Source: Pycnococcus provasolii (Eukaryota; Chlorophyta; Pseudoscourfieldiophyceae; Pseudoscourfieldiales). From it: a DNA stretch of 64,000 nt. Shown in pieces: positions 41,544 to 50,714 of this stretch (its first letter is position 1; the number at the start of each line of letters is the position of its first letter). The translations under genes and the position numbers were made by a program. Location: assembly GCA_049487715.1 (NCBI GenBank), contig CP150548.1, positions 124,001 to 188,000 on the forward strand, in the 5' to 3' direction. A model generated the notes under the pieces. The model saw nothing but the letters and a program-made list of their open reading frames with translations, was not told where the DNA came from and did not search any database.

Positions 41544-42896
41544 ATGTCCAGCGGCGCCGCCGCGGCCGATCCGTCGCCGTTCTACGTGCTGGACGCGGCG
41601 CGCCAAAGCCATGGGCCGTATCCGCCGAGCCACGCATCCGTGCTGGCGGCGTCTGGACATCTGACCGCTTCCACTTTGGTGTGCGCACCGGGTTCCCAGG
41701 CGCGTTCGGGCGTGTGGGTGCCAGCAACAGCCGTTCCATTCTTGGCTGCGGCAGTCGCGGCGGCCGCTGCTGAATCGGCTCCGGCTGCCGTCACTGAGAC
41801 TGACGAGACCCCGAACGGGCGCGAGTTTGTCGACGACGACGGAACAAAATACGTTTGGTGCGAATCGTCCCAGCGCTACGTGGAGGCTGACGACGACGCT
41901 GGAGCGGGCGCGGCGGGCGAAGCACCACAGCAACCACCGCAGCATGCAACACCGCCAGCAGCTTCGGGCAAGCGCAAGGCGCCCGAAAAGAAGGCGCAGC
42001 AGGCGCCGCCCATGACGTGCGTGTTTGTGCAAAACCTTCCACTAGATGTGACGGAGCAGGAGGTTGCGACAGCCTTTGCCAAGTGCGGCATCCTGCGTCG
42101 CGACGACGAGGGCTTGCCTCGCGTGAAGCTGTATGCCGATGTACCAGGCACCGCGCTGGTCAACTACATGCAGGCTGCTTCGGTGTCGCTGGCAACTAGT
42201 ATACTTGACGGCACATTTCTACGCGGCGGCCCTTGCCGGGCGGATGGCGAACCGGAGACACCGTTGCATGTGGAGGCTGCCAAGTTCCAGTCACGCGAGA
42301 AGGAGGGTGGTGACGGTGGTGGAGAAGCGGGAGTAGGAGCAACGGGCGGTCGTCCTCGCGACACACGTCCAGCAGCGAAGCGAGCGAGGCACCTCGCGAA
42401 GGAGCAGCGCGCGAAACTGTTTGGTTGGGATGGTGTCGACAACATCGAGGATGCAAGAGAGGTGACTGTGGTTCTTGCGAACGTGTTCGACGCGCGCGAG
42501 ATGGCGTCTGCAGTCGAGGAGGCGAATGCGCGCGAGCTGCGCGAGAAGGGTGGTGGGCTGACGGCGCAGCCGAAGGGGTTGAAACATCCTCTGTGGCAGG
42601 AGCTTTCAGACGACGTGTTTGCAGGCGTGGAGGCTGTGGGTCCCGTCGAGCACATGAAGTTGATGCACCGGCACCCTCGCGGCATTGTGCGCGTTCGCTT
42701 CAAGCACGCTCGCGACGCCGCTCGATGTGTGGGTTCGATGGACGGCCGCTTCTTCGGCGGGCGTCGTTTGGAGGCTGAGTTGTGGGACGGCGTGGATAAG
42801 CACGCGGAGAAGATTGCGCTGGGTGCTAATGAGGATGACGAGGACGAGGAGAGACGGCTTGAAATGTTTATGAAGGAGGCTGAGGAGGAGGAGTGA
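41544..42896 (+). CDS. TatSF1/Cus2-like U2 snRNP splicing factor
   Basis: 450 residues from the ATG at 41544. A GYF-2-like N-terminal module (about 10-60; FYVLDAARQSHGPYPP) is followed by an acidic linker, RRM1 (about 155-240; VFVQNLPLDVTEQEVATAF) and a basic spacer. A second, UHM-type RRM lies at about 310-430, with VVLANVFDAREM and the RNP1-like region GIVRVRFKHARDAARC and then FFGGRRLEAELWDG. The C-terminus is acidic (DEDEERRLEMF). This is the Tat-SF1/Cus2 arrangement; in yeast and animals the protein binds SF3B1 through the UHM and helps U2 snRNP assembly. It is convergent with a second spliceosomal-type gene (FAM32A-like) 84 bases away. Confidence 0.85.
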   Translation: MSSGAAAADPSPFYVLDAARQSHGPYPPSHASVLAASGHLTASTLVCAPGSQARSGVWVPATAVPFLAAAVAAAAAESAPAAVTETDETPNGREFVDDDGTKYVWCESSQRYVEADDDAGAGAAGEAPQQPPQHATPPAASGKRKAPEKKAQQAPPMTCVFVQNLPLDVTEQEVATAFAKCGILRRDDEGLPRVKLYADVPGTALVNYMQAASVSLATSILDGTFLRGGPCRADGEPETPLHVEAAKFQSREKEGGDGGGEAGVGATGGRPRDTRPAAKRARHLAKEQRAKLFGWDGVDNIEDAREVTVVLANVFDAREMASAVEEANARELREKGGGLTAQPKGLKHPLWQELSDDVFAGVEAVGPVEHMKLMHRHPRGIVRVRFKHARDAARCVGSMDGRFFGGRRLEAELWDGVDKHAEKIALGANEDDEDEERRLEMFMKEAEEEE

Positions 42897-42980
42897 GGTT
42901 GTCTGATTCTTACGCCAAGCATATTTCCGTGCCATGTACTGTATAAAAAAAGAAAGATTGTATGTTACTTATCAAGAGAA

Positions 42981-43340
42981 CTAGCCAGGTCCAATTTTCG
43001 GTAGGTCGTTGTGTTCTGTCAGCGACGCGAGTTTTTCGTTCATTTCTAGCAGGCGTTCCTTGTGTGATTTCTGCGCCGCCGCCTTTGCTTGCGCCGCGAG
43101 TCGGTTCGCCAGCACAGCGTCGTGTCTCTTTTGCGCGTCCGTTCGTGAGTCTTTTTTGTCCAGGGTCTTCGAGAGGACCTTCCCATGACCACCAGACGTG
43201 AAGCCAGCAGCAGCAGCAGCAGGAGCAGGAGAGGACGAGTTTCCAGAGGAGTTGTGTTTGCCAATGGAGCCACCAGTCTTCTTCGTCTTCAGCTTCAGCT
43301 TCCCCCCAATGACGTTCTCGAGCGAAGCAGGAGGCGCCAT
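42981..43340 (-). CDS. FAM32A: FAM32A-like small spliceosome-associated protein
   Basis: 119 residues from the ATG at 43340 (human about 112). KLKLKTKK near the N-terminus, LDKK followed by TDAQKRHDA, and the C-terminal SHKERLLEMNEKLASLTEHN followed by DLPKIGPG match the FAM32A pattern (KLKLK, LDKRTPAQ, KTHKQRVEDFNRHLDTLTEH, DIPKV). In human spliceosomes FAM32A acts at exon ligation. A low-complexity Ser/Ala/Gly segment (about 30-55) is added here. Confidence 0.85.
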   Translation of the reverse strand: MAPPASLENVIGGKLKLKTKKTGGSIGKHNSSGNSSSPAPAAAAAGFTSGGHGKVLSKTLDKKDSRTDAQKRHDAVLANRLAAQAKAAAQKSHKERLLEMNEKLASLTEHNDLPKIGPG

Positions 43341-43716
43341 GACGGCTCCCAAATAATAAAATCAGGAAAATGAGAGGAAAAAAAGACACCCAACGAGTTT
43401 GGGGGTTCAAGCAGGAAGGGGCAGGCAAATTACAGGAAACCCCGAACTACTACCCTAAAGTTTACTCAGGAACCGCTTCCTTCACTGAACTCTTCTTCGA
43501 ATATTATTGGGATTTGAACAACTGGGATTCGGTTGGGGCCTGCTTTGCATGTGAAACGGCTTCCTCCCTCCTCCTCCTTCGCAGCAGGCAGGTTCTTCTC
43601 GTCACTGTCACATAACATCGTACGATACGCCACGACAAGTTCACTGAACTATTCCCGGAGGCTCCCCTTTCCTCATTCACCTTTCATTTTTCAGTTTGAT
43701 CATCGCGGCGGCATCC
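43341..43716. other. Intergenic region, nothing recognised
   Basis: A divergent upstream region between the FAM32A-like gene and the acidic repeat gene; I see no repeat, RNA gene or clear promoter motif in it. Confidence 0.5.
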
Positions 43717-44812
43717 ATGTCGCGCACGATGATGCTCCTCGTGGGAGTCGTGGTAGGAATCAATGCACTGCTATCAACTACAGTAGTAGTACGCTGTGAT
43801 GATAAACTGAATGAATTGGCTGTGATCAAAGGCGAAGAAGACTCATCATCATCAGAAACCGTTGGAGGATTCGCGGGAGGATCAGCTTCGGCTACTGATA
43901 TGGGTATGATTACGATCCCAACTACCGCCGTGGACTTTGTTCAAAGCGTGATGCTCAATCCTTACGGGGTACCCCTCGGCGTCGACGCGGAACTTGAAGA
44001 CGGCATGATGGCGCCGGGACCCGAGCCCATGATGGCGGATGATCGCGCACGCGTGAGCAAGACGGTCGTGCGCCGACCTGTCGCGCCTGGACCGACCGTG
44101 CGTCGCACGACGGTCGTGGGAAAGCGACACCTGCTCGGCGACGACGACGAGGACGATGACGACGACGACGAGGAGGAGGAGGAGGAGGAGGGAAACGACG
44201 GAACGAGTCCCGAGGACCAGACCGCCGTCGACAGCTTGACGGCAGAAATGACGGCTACGACCAACGCTGCGAAGGAAGCGATGATGGGCGAATCTCTCGA
44301 CGTCGACGCGGAACTTGAAGACGGCATGATGGCGCCGGGACCCGAGCCCATGATGGCGGATGATCGCTACCGTCGCAGGACGACGGTCGTGCGCCGACCT
44401 ATCGCGCCTGGACCGACCGTGCGTCGCACGACGGTCGTGGGAAAGCGACACCTGCTCGGCGACGACGACGAGGACGAGGACGACGACGAGGACCACGACC
44501 ACCACGACCACGACCACGACCACGACATGACGGCTGCGACCAACGCTGCGAATGAAGCGATGATGGAGGAGTTCTCTGACTTCCAAGATGCCGTCATTGA
44601 TCCGATGGTGGAGGAACTTGCTCCGTCACCGGATGCTCTTTTTGCGGATGACCGCTACTTCCGCCGGACCACAGGTGCGTTCTTCGTCTGGATGAAGCGA
44701 AATCAATGACGAACACTAGCTAACAAACACAAACACAACAACATTTTCAGTCGTTCGCCGTCGTCCGATTACAGGCCGGCGCGTCATTCGACGCACGACG
44801 GTCATCGGATGA
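43717..44812 (+). CDS. Secreted acidic repeat protein (two exons)
   Basis: Exon 1 is 43717-44674 and exon 2 is 44751-44812; the 76-bp intron starts GTGCGT and ends TTTTCAG. The spliced product is 339 residues. A signal peptide (about 3-27) is followed by a roughly 107-residue repeat, present twice nearly identically (DNA from 43981 and 44302, period 321 bp) and a third time in diverged form. Each unit holds DAELEDGMMAPGPEPMMADD, then basic TVVRRP and PTVRRTTVVGKRHLL, then an acidic Asp/Glu (or Asp/His) run. The third copy is only completed by splicing: exon 1 ends in RRTT and exon 2 supplies VVRRRPITGRRVIRRTTVIG and the stop. Dibasic sites recur in each unit. The family is not recognised; matrix, metal-binding or precursor roles are possible. 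Confidence 0.75.
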
Positions 44813-44996
44813 AAGCACAAGAGAAGGAGAAAGCTGACCAGATAGTTGCGACCGAAGTCTTCGCGGGATGAGTTGCAGGATAGAATGATGACACCCGACG
44901 CATGTGTGAGAGAAAGAGCAGTCAGCCAGCCAGCAGCAGTAGCAGCTGTAAATACAGAAGATGATTTTTACCACAAAATCACGAATATGTGTTTGT

Positions 44997-45488
44997 TCAA
45001 TGCTCGAGTCTTGCGACGACGGCGTCGTGTCCCTTAAGTTTCGCCAAGTCAAGCGCGGTCTCTCCGCCGTCGTTCTTCGCAGCTTTGTCCGCGCCGTGTT
45101 CGAGCAGCGCCTCGAGGACGTCCATGTATCCGTTCATCGCCGCGCCCATGATGGGTGTGCGTCCTCCCATCGAGGGGACGTTCGGGTCTGCGCCGCGATT
45201 GAGCAGGAACTGTACGACTTCGAGGTGTCCATAGTTGCCCGCACCGCGCAGTGGCGTGTGTCTGTTTGGCGGCATGTTGACTGCCGCGCTTTTCTCGTCG
45301 ACGAGGTATCTGACGACGTCGATGTGTCCGTTCAGGCACGCCCATATGAGCGCGGTGAACCCGTCTTCGTTCGTGTACTCGACGTCGGCGGCAGAGTCTG
45401 CGCAGATTTCTTTCACCTGCTGGATGTCGCCTGACGCTGCTGCGCTCATGAGCGGCGTGTTCGGGGGCGGGTGGTGCGCCTTCGACAT
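44997..45488 (-). CDS. Small ankyrin-repeat protein
   Basis: 163 residues from the ATG at 45488, chosen because the next residues lead straight into the repeat domain. Four to five ankyrin repeats fill the protein (PPNTPLMSAAASGDIQQVKE, GFTALIWACLNGHIDVVRYL, HTPLRGAGNYGHLEVVQFLL, RTPIMGAAMNGYMDVLEALL, ETALDLAKLKGHDAVV). The same frame is open to an ATG at 45701, which would add 71 residues with a hydrophobic, signal-like stretch; that part lacks conserved features and may be 5' UTR. It is a protein-interaction module with no assigned partner. Confidence 0.8.
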   Translation of the reverse strand: MSKAHHPPPNTPLMSAAASGDIQQVKEICADSAADVEYTNEDGFTALIWACLNGHIDVVRYLVDEKSAAVNMPPNRHTPLRGAGNYGHLEVVQFLLNRGADPNVPSMGGRTPIMGAAMNGYMDVLEALLEHGADKAAKNDGGETALDLAKLKGHDAVVARLEH

Positions 45489-45938
45489 AAGTACACAGAA
45501 TATAGTACTATACTGAACGTCGCGATGTTGCAAGAAACACGCGGCAGCGCGGGTGAAGATCGGCACCTCAGGTGGGTAACGCTTTGTTTGAGCCAGCCGT
45601 CTTGCACAAGGTGCAAGGGATACTGTAGGAAGCAGTAGAAGGCACCACGTTCCCACCACGACCGTGATCACAGTAAACTTGAAAGTACACCATTCGTTCA
45701 TACCACCTCGTCCATCGCACGGAAGAACGTGTGTCGTTTCACCATGGAAACAGGAAACGTGCGGAAGGACTTTAGACGTCGTTCATGAAGGTGGTCAAGA
45801 GCTCTGTCAAGACTTTGCCAGGGAGCCAAGAGCTTTGTCACAAGGTGGGATGATATCCCATACGTGTTGTGTATTGAGTTTTTTTATTCAAAACAAAGAA
45901 AAGAAAGGTTACTGATTACTACTCGCGATATCGGTTTA
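45489..45938. other. Gap between two minus-strand genes
   Basis: This holds the possible N-terminal extension of the ankyrin gene (to 45701) and the likely 5' region of that gene. Beyond that, I see no feature up to the stop of the elongase gene. Confidence 0.4.
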
Positions 45939-46850
45939 TCACTTCGCCTTGGCCTTGCCACCCTTCTTGTAGCTCTTCATGTAGAACTGTCCGAAGAGAA
46001 CGAGCATGCACACCATGACGAACATCTGCATGGCAGGCAAGCGCCAGTCGAGGTGTTTGTGATAAATGGCGGTGTTCGCGGCGTGCGCGAAGCAGACGCA
46101 GAATTGCAGCATCTGCGCTTGCGTAATGTACCTCTTCCACGGCACGGTGATTCCTAGCTGAGCACACAAGTAGTACGAGTACATGACGACGTGTATGAAG
46201 CTGTTGATGCACGCCCCGAAGTACGTCTCTCCCCCGCATCCCAACGTGACGGCTGTAAACCACGCCCAGATGAGCAGAGTGTGGTGGTAGATGTGGAGGA
46301 ACGACTGCTGTTCCGTCTTTTTGCGCATCACCATGAAGTAGGTGTCGAACATTTCGACGTACTTGTTGACGTAGTGCACGTAGATGAGCATGCCGAGCCT
46401 CCATCCGTTCGCGGTGCGGTCGACCGCCGTTCCCCACGCGGCGATGTTGTTCATGGACGTGTATCCTTGTCTGTTGATTTCCCGAATCATCTCCACGACC
46501 GTCCAGACGTTCAGCACCACCTGATAGACGTTGTACGTGAACATGTGGTGCTTGATATCCATTTCAGGTCGCGACGCCATGTATTTGTTTCCCATGGCGA
46601 GTATGGCGAGGTATCCGAGCGTGCCCGCGACTGGCCACAGCAGCAGCGTGGATGAGAAGGGGTGTGGTTCCGACGGCAAAGCGGCGTGCATGGATGTGAG
46701 CACATGGTGTAAACCATAGAGGTATATGCTAAGTAACAGGACGGACGGGAGGATGCGGGGAGACAGCAGGTACGAGGAGAGCGACATAGAAGACGACGAG
46801 GATGACGACGACTTCGAGGATGACTTCGAACCTCTGGTGGTGGGAGCCAT
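45939..46850 (-). CDS. ELO-family very-long-chain fatty acid elongase (3-ketoacyl-CoA synthase)
   Basis: 303 residues from the ATG at 46850. The catalytic HXXHH box is HIYHH at 186-190, preceded by KYVEMFDTYFMVMRKK (the KxxExxDT family motif) and followed by the MYSYYL tyrosine box. About seven hydrophobic helices are spread from 30 to 290, and the C-terminus KGGKAKAK is a lysine-type ER-retention signal. The enzyme condenses malonyl-CoA with acyl-CoA at the ER, the first step of each elongation cycle. A Ser-rich N-terminal 25 residues is unusual but harmless. Substrate range (saturated or polyunsaturated) cannot be told from sequence alone. Confidence 0.93.
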   Translation of the reverse strand: MAPTTRGSKSSSKSSSSSSSSMSLSSYLLSPRILPSVLLLSIYLYGLHHVLTSMHAALPSEPHPFSSTLLLWPVAGTLGYLAILAMGNKYMASRPEMDIKHHMFTYNVYQVVLNVWTVVEMIREINRQGYTSMNNIAAWGTAVDRTANGWRLGMLIYVHYVNKYVEMFDTYFMVMRKKTEQQSFLHIYHHTLLIWAWFTAVTLGCGGETYFGACINSFIHVVMYSYYLCAQLGITVPWKRYITQAQMLQFCVCFAHAANTAIYHKHLDWRLPAMQMFVMVCMLVLFGQFYMKSYKKGGKAKAK

Positions 46851-48077
46851 GGTGAGTCAGATCTGAGCCGGAGTGATCGGATTCGATCGCCCCGGGGCGA
46901 TATGGCGGAGGCGGAGAGGGGAGGGAGGACGAACGTGGGGCGCAGGTTGAAGCAAGGGGCCACAGGCTTGCGTATACGGGGAGAGGCAGTCAATCAGGCA
47001 ATGAGTGAGGGGATGCTCGCACGGCAACAGGGCTTCCTCAGGGCTCTTTTCCAGGGGTCTTCGGGGGATCCGGTCATGAACCAATCATGTGGAATGGACT
47101 TCTTCTTAAACTTTACCCTTGCTTCGGTTGTGGTGGTTGTACCCGGGAGGGAGTTTTATTACTGGGGGGCCGATTATTAGATTGGTTTTGCTCTCCCTTC
47201 CCTTCCCTTCCCTTCCCGGCCTGCCAGGTGGACGCCATGGAACCATGGAATGCTTCTCCATTAAGACCTCCATGGACAGCTCTAATGGATCGCGATTGCA
47301 CGCTGACATCTCTGTGGTGAGTGGCGTGACGACACACAAACTCACTGTACAGTACAGTAGTACTGCTGTAGACGAACCTACCTTTGGTATGCGACTCCTT
47401 TGTTTTCTCGGCGAGACAATTCGTTCGCGGCAAGTCGCGTCCGTAGTCCGTAGCCGTACTGTAGGGCGTAGCGTAGCGTCGACGCGTCCAGAACGAGGAA
47501 CGGGCGGCAGGAGTGCACGGTAGTCGGTCGTGGTACAGTACAGCCAGGAACATGGAAGAACCAGAATAACTATCGTCATCACGAATTTATTCCGCAAGGA
47601 TGGATTCTGCTTTGACAAAAACATTAGCATCCTTCCTTCCTTCATTCTTCATTGATTTCATTGCACTAGGAACTAGGAAGTACCTCGCAGTCGCACTACC
47701 ACGAGCGTCACCACGACAACACACACCGTGTTCCTGATGAATGAAGTTGATGACGATGACGAGCCTCAGGAGAGGAGAGGAGAGGTGTTTGCCATCAAAA
47801 CCTTCATCAAAACGAACGTGAAAAACACCTGTGAACCTTCCCCTATTCTCTCAGCCTCCGCGTTGTGTGGTTTGTTGGGCCCATCCCTGGTCCCCATCAC
47901 TTCGCATTCCCAAACTCAACTTAAGCTTTGCTTAGCTTAGCTTGTGGTGTGTGGTGACCAACCAACCAGTAAGTAGTGCGTCGGAGTTTTTTTAGTTGTC
48001 TAGTGCTTATTTATTTATTGTTAACTACACTCGTCGTTTTCGTTTTCGTTTTCTCCTTTTTGTTTTTTGTATTGAAC
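46851..48077. other. Bidirectional intergenic region, no gene seen
   Basis: 1.2 kb between the divergent elongase and LUL-type genes. It has a CCCTTCCCTTC pyrimidine run near 47200 and short AG-rich runs, but no coding frame with convincing composition; the longest frames begin with non-ATG codons. Confidence 0.45.
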
Positions 48078-49347
48078 ATGGGCGCCGGGCAGAGCAGGCG
48101 CAACTCGAACGCGTCAAACAGGCGTGGTAACGCAGCAAATGGACCTCCTGGAAATAGTACAGGAGGAGGAGGAGGAGGAGGGTACCCTGGAGTGGCACAA
48201 AATCAACAGCAGCAGCAGCAGCCTCCGCCGCAGTATGTGCAGTACTGGCAAGCAGGACAGCAACCGCCGCCGCAGACGCAGCAGCAGCTGCAGCAGCAGC
48301 CGACCGCAGCAGCAGCAGCAGTACCAGCACCAGCAGTCCAACGGACAGCAGGCGTTGTACTACATGCAAAACACCCAGCAGAACCAGAGGTACGTGCCGT
48401 CGCCGTACCCCGCGCCGTTCGTGCCAACGCCGTACGTGCCATACCAGGGGAACGTGCAGCAGCACCAGTACCCCATGCAGCACCAGGCGCCTCCCACCAT
48501 GCCGCCGCAGCACCACCACCAGCCGATTGAGCCACAGAGGACGCAGACCATTCGCAACCAGGTGAACCTGAAAAAACCAAGCCTCGCCATCGCGCCCGTC
48601 GAAGGCAAAACAGACACCCTACGCCTCACGTTCACCCTCGACGCCACGTCGCCATGCACAGCTACCGTCTTCTGGGGAGTCAGCGAACTCCGCGAGGAGA
48701 AGAACAAGCTGATGTGCCCCATGCCACCTCTCAAGAGAGTGCACTTCGAAAAGGGACTCGGGCAGGTGTACTCCGCGCCAGAAAACGAACTGCTCAGGCT
48801 GTCCGACTACGAGGGAGGTGGCGCGCTGTGCACGCACAACGAGCAGATGGCATCTTACCCGCTCGTCATCCGACTCGAGACGCTCACGCAAGCTGGGCGC
48901 GACGCGGGGCACTCGCTCGACGAGCTCAGCCCAGGATGCCCGCTGCAGCCGTGGGTGCAGAGCCAGACGACGTACTGCGAGCTCGTTCGAACGCCGGGAC
49001 AGCCGACGGACACGTGGGGAATTCGCGTTATCAAGCAGAAAATCTGGGTGAACGAGGTGTCGTACGAGCTGCAGGACATCTACGGCATCGAAAGCCAGTC
49101 GTGCGCCGCGAAGGACGGCACCAGCTCGGATAGCGGCGCCATCGACACCGGCGATGACGCGGGGAGGGAGTGCGTCATCTGCATGAGCGAGCCTAGGGAC
49201 ACGGCCGTGCTGCCGTGCCGACACATGTGCATGTGCGCGCCGTGTGCTAAGGCGCTGCGCGAGCAGACGAACAAGTGCCCCATCTGCCGGCGTCAGGTGG
49301 AGAGTTTGTTGAAGATCGTCGTTCAGCAAAGTTCTTCAGCCAAATGA
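48078..49347 (+). CDS. LUL/LOG2/MGRN1-type RING E3 ubiquitin ligase, with frame break
   Basis: The ATG at 48078 starts MGAGQSRRNSN, an N-myristoylation-type N-terminus as in plant LUL/LOG2 proteins. This frame runs through Gln/Pro-rich sequence to about 48300; the coding frame then continues one base shifted (RPQQQQQYQHQQSNGQQALY) to the stop at 49347. The second part has the family DAR2-like region (TIRNQVNLKKPSLAI ... FDATSPCTATVFW; FEKGLGQVY; RVIKQKIWVN) and a C-terminal C3HC4 RING (CVICMSEPRDTAVLPCRHMC ... NKCPICRRQVE). Plant relatives ubiquitinate membrane proteins at the plasma membrane. No intron near the break restores the frame that I could find, so an assembly indel in the CAG-rich tract is likely. 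TGTAA lies at 49375. Confidence 0.85.
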
Positions 49348-49419
49348 TGAGGGGGGTGGCAACAAAATTATTTTTGTAATTCAATTCAAAAAAACAACAA
49401 CAACAACAGCAGAGCATTT

Positions 49420-50434
49420 TTAGTCCATGCCAAGCGGATCGTCGTCGAACACCTCCACGATGGAAGGCTTGGGCTCGTGATTCTCCTTCGCGCCGCCGCC
49501 ATCATCATCACCGTGCTTGAGCGCATCCACCTCCAATGCGCCAACACCAGCAGGCGTCTCCGACGCATCTGAAGATGACGAAGCACCACTCGCTGAGTCG
49601 TCAATCGCGCCGAAGCGGCCAAAGTCGTCGTGCAGCTTGATTCCTAGTTCCTTCTCGTCGCTGCCTTCGGCGGCGCTCTCGGCCCACTCTCGAATCGTCG
49701 CAAGCAGGCGGCTTGACAGTCTGAGCGGACGCTCCTTCGGGTTACCAAACCGGTGCCTCACCCACCCAAGGTACCACGCCAATATACGTAACGCCATCTC
49801 GCTAGCGCCAGGGAATGGTGACGGCGGCTTGTTTGCCACCAACGCCGTGATCAATTCGCCGTGCAAGGACAACATCACCTCGTGAGCACGCCTGTCGTCC
49901 GTCTGGGTCTTTGCGGGTGTGTCGTGCCAATAGTGTAGGTCTTCGTTCGTGCATCTGTAGAACACATTCATAGCCTGGGAACGTGCCATGAGACGAGGCT
50001 CCGATCCGCTAAGTCCGCCCATAACCATGAGCAGAGTTGTGAGACCTCCTCCTAGGATGTAAGGTCTCACGAAACTTTCCCAGCTTCGGCTATGCACCAA
50101 GGAAAACCTGGCTCAGCGCCTTGGCCAGTGCCTTAAACTGCGCATGATCGTCCCCAGCTCCGTCAGGAGGCGGCGAAATGAGAAGCGGGTAGTATGTCGC
50201 TGCGTCGTCTTCGGAGGGGAAAAACAGAATGTGTCTCAACTCATAAGCAGTCAGTCGTTTGGACAGCACCATCTCACACGAAGCCACGGGCGGGTTGTCG
50301 AACGTCTTGCAGAGGCCGGCCGTGACCGTGGGTTGCACATCGGGCGGCAGGTTCGCGAGTGCGGCTGGCAAGAACTCCGCGTTGAAGCGCGCAAGCAGCG
50401 CGGCGGAGGAGGCGTCGTCGTCGTCGCCCGGCAT
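49420..50434 (-). CDS. ARM-like helical protein, interrupted frame
   Basis: Two minus-strand frames fit together. The first (ATG 50434, to about 50101) encodes 114 residues with helical sequence ending FKALAKALSQVF. The second, shifted by one base, continues VHSRSWESFVRPYILGGGLT and TLLMVMGGLSG, then LARILAWYLGWVRHRFG-like helices and an acidic Ser-rich tail, to the stop at 49420. The junction can be explained by a single extra base near 50105 or by a 48-base intron (GTGCAT to CCTAG) that would also restore the frame. The armadillo-like rhythm (GGL..LL, then SQAMNVFYRCT) suggests a helical-repeat scaffold; the family is not recognised. Confidence 0.6.
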
Positions 50435-50714
50435 GTTATGTCGCCGGTTGGATCGGTCAACGCCGCCCGGGGTTGCGCAAGATTATGGATTGGGGGGCGG
50501 GGATGGCCAGGTGGGAAAGATTCCGACGCATTCGTCTTTTCCCACGCTCGGGTGGTTCCCATGTCGGCGGAGGCAAAAGCAATCACAGTCAATCATAACT
50601 ACGGATTACTAGGCTGTGCTTATTTAACATATAATTATATTCCCAAAAATTCACTTGTATGAGTTTACAGCAGTAGTCGTTAAGTTTTTAAACTTAACAG
50701 GAAGCTTAAAAGTT

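Noticed and set aside
47728-47940. Short acidic frame upstream of the LUL-type gene
   Set aside because: No ATG at its start, no motif, and position in a likely promoter or 5' UTR region.
48127-48209. 83-base GT-AG intron to mend the LUL-type frame
   Set aside because: The size fits, but joining these sites gives the wrong phase for the downstream RING frame.
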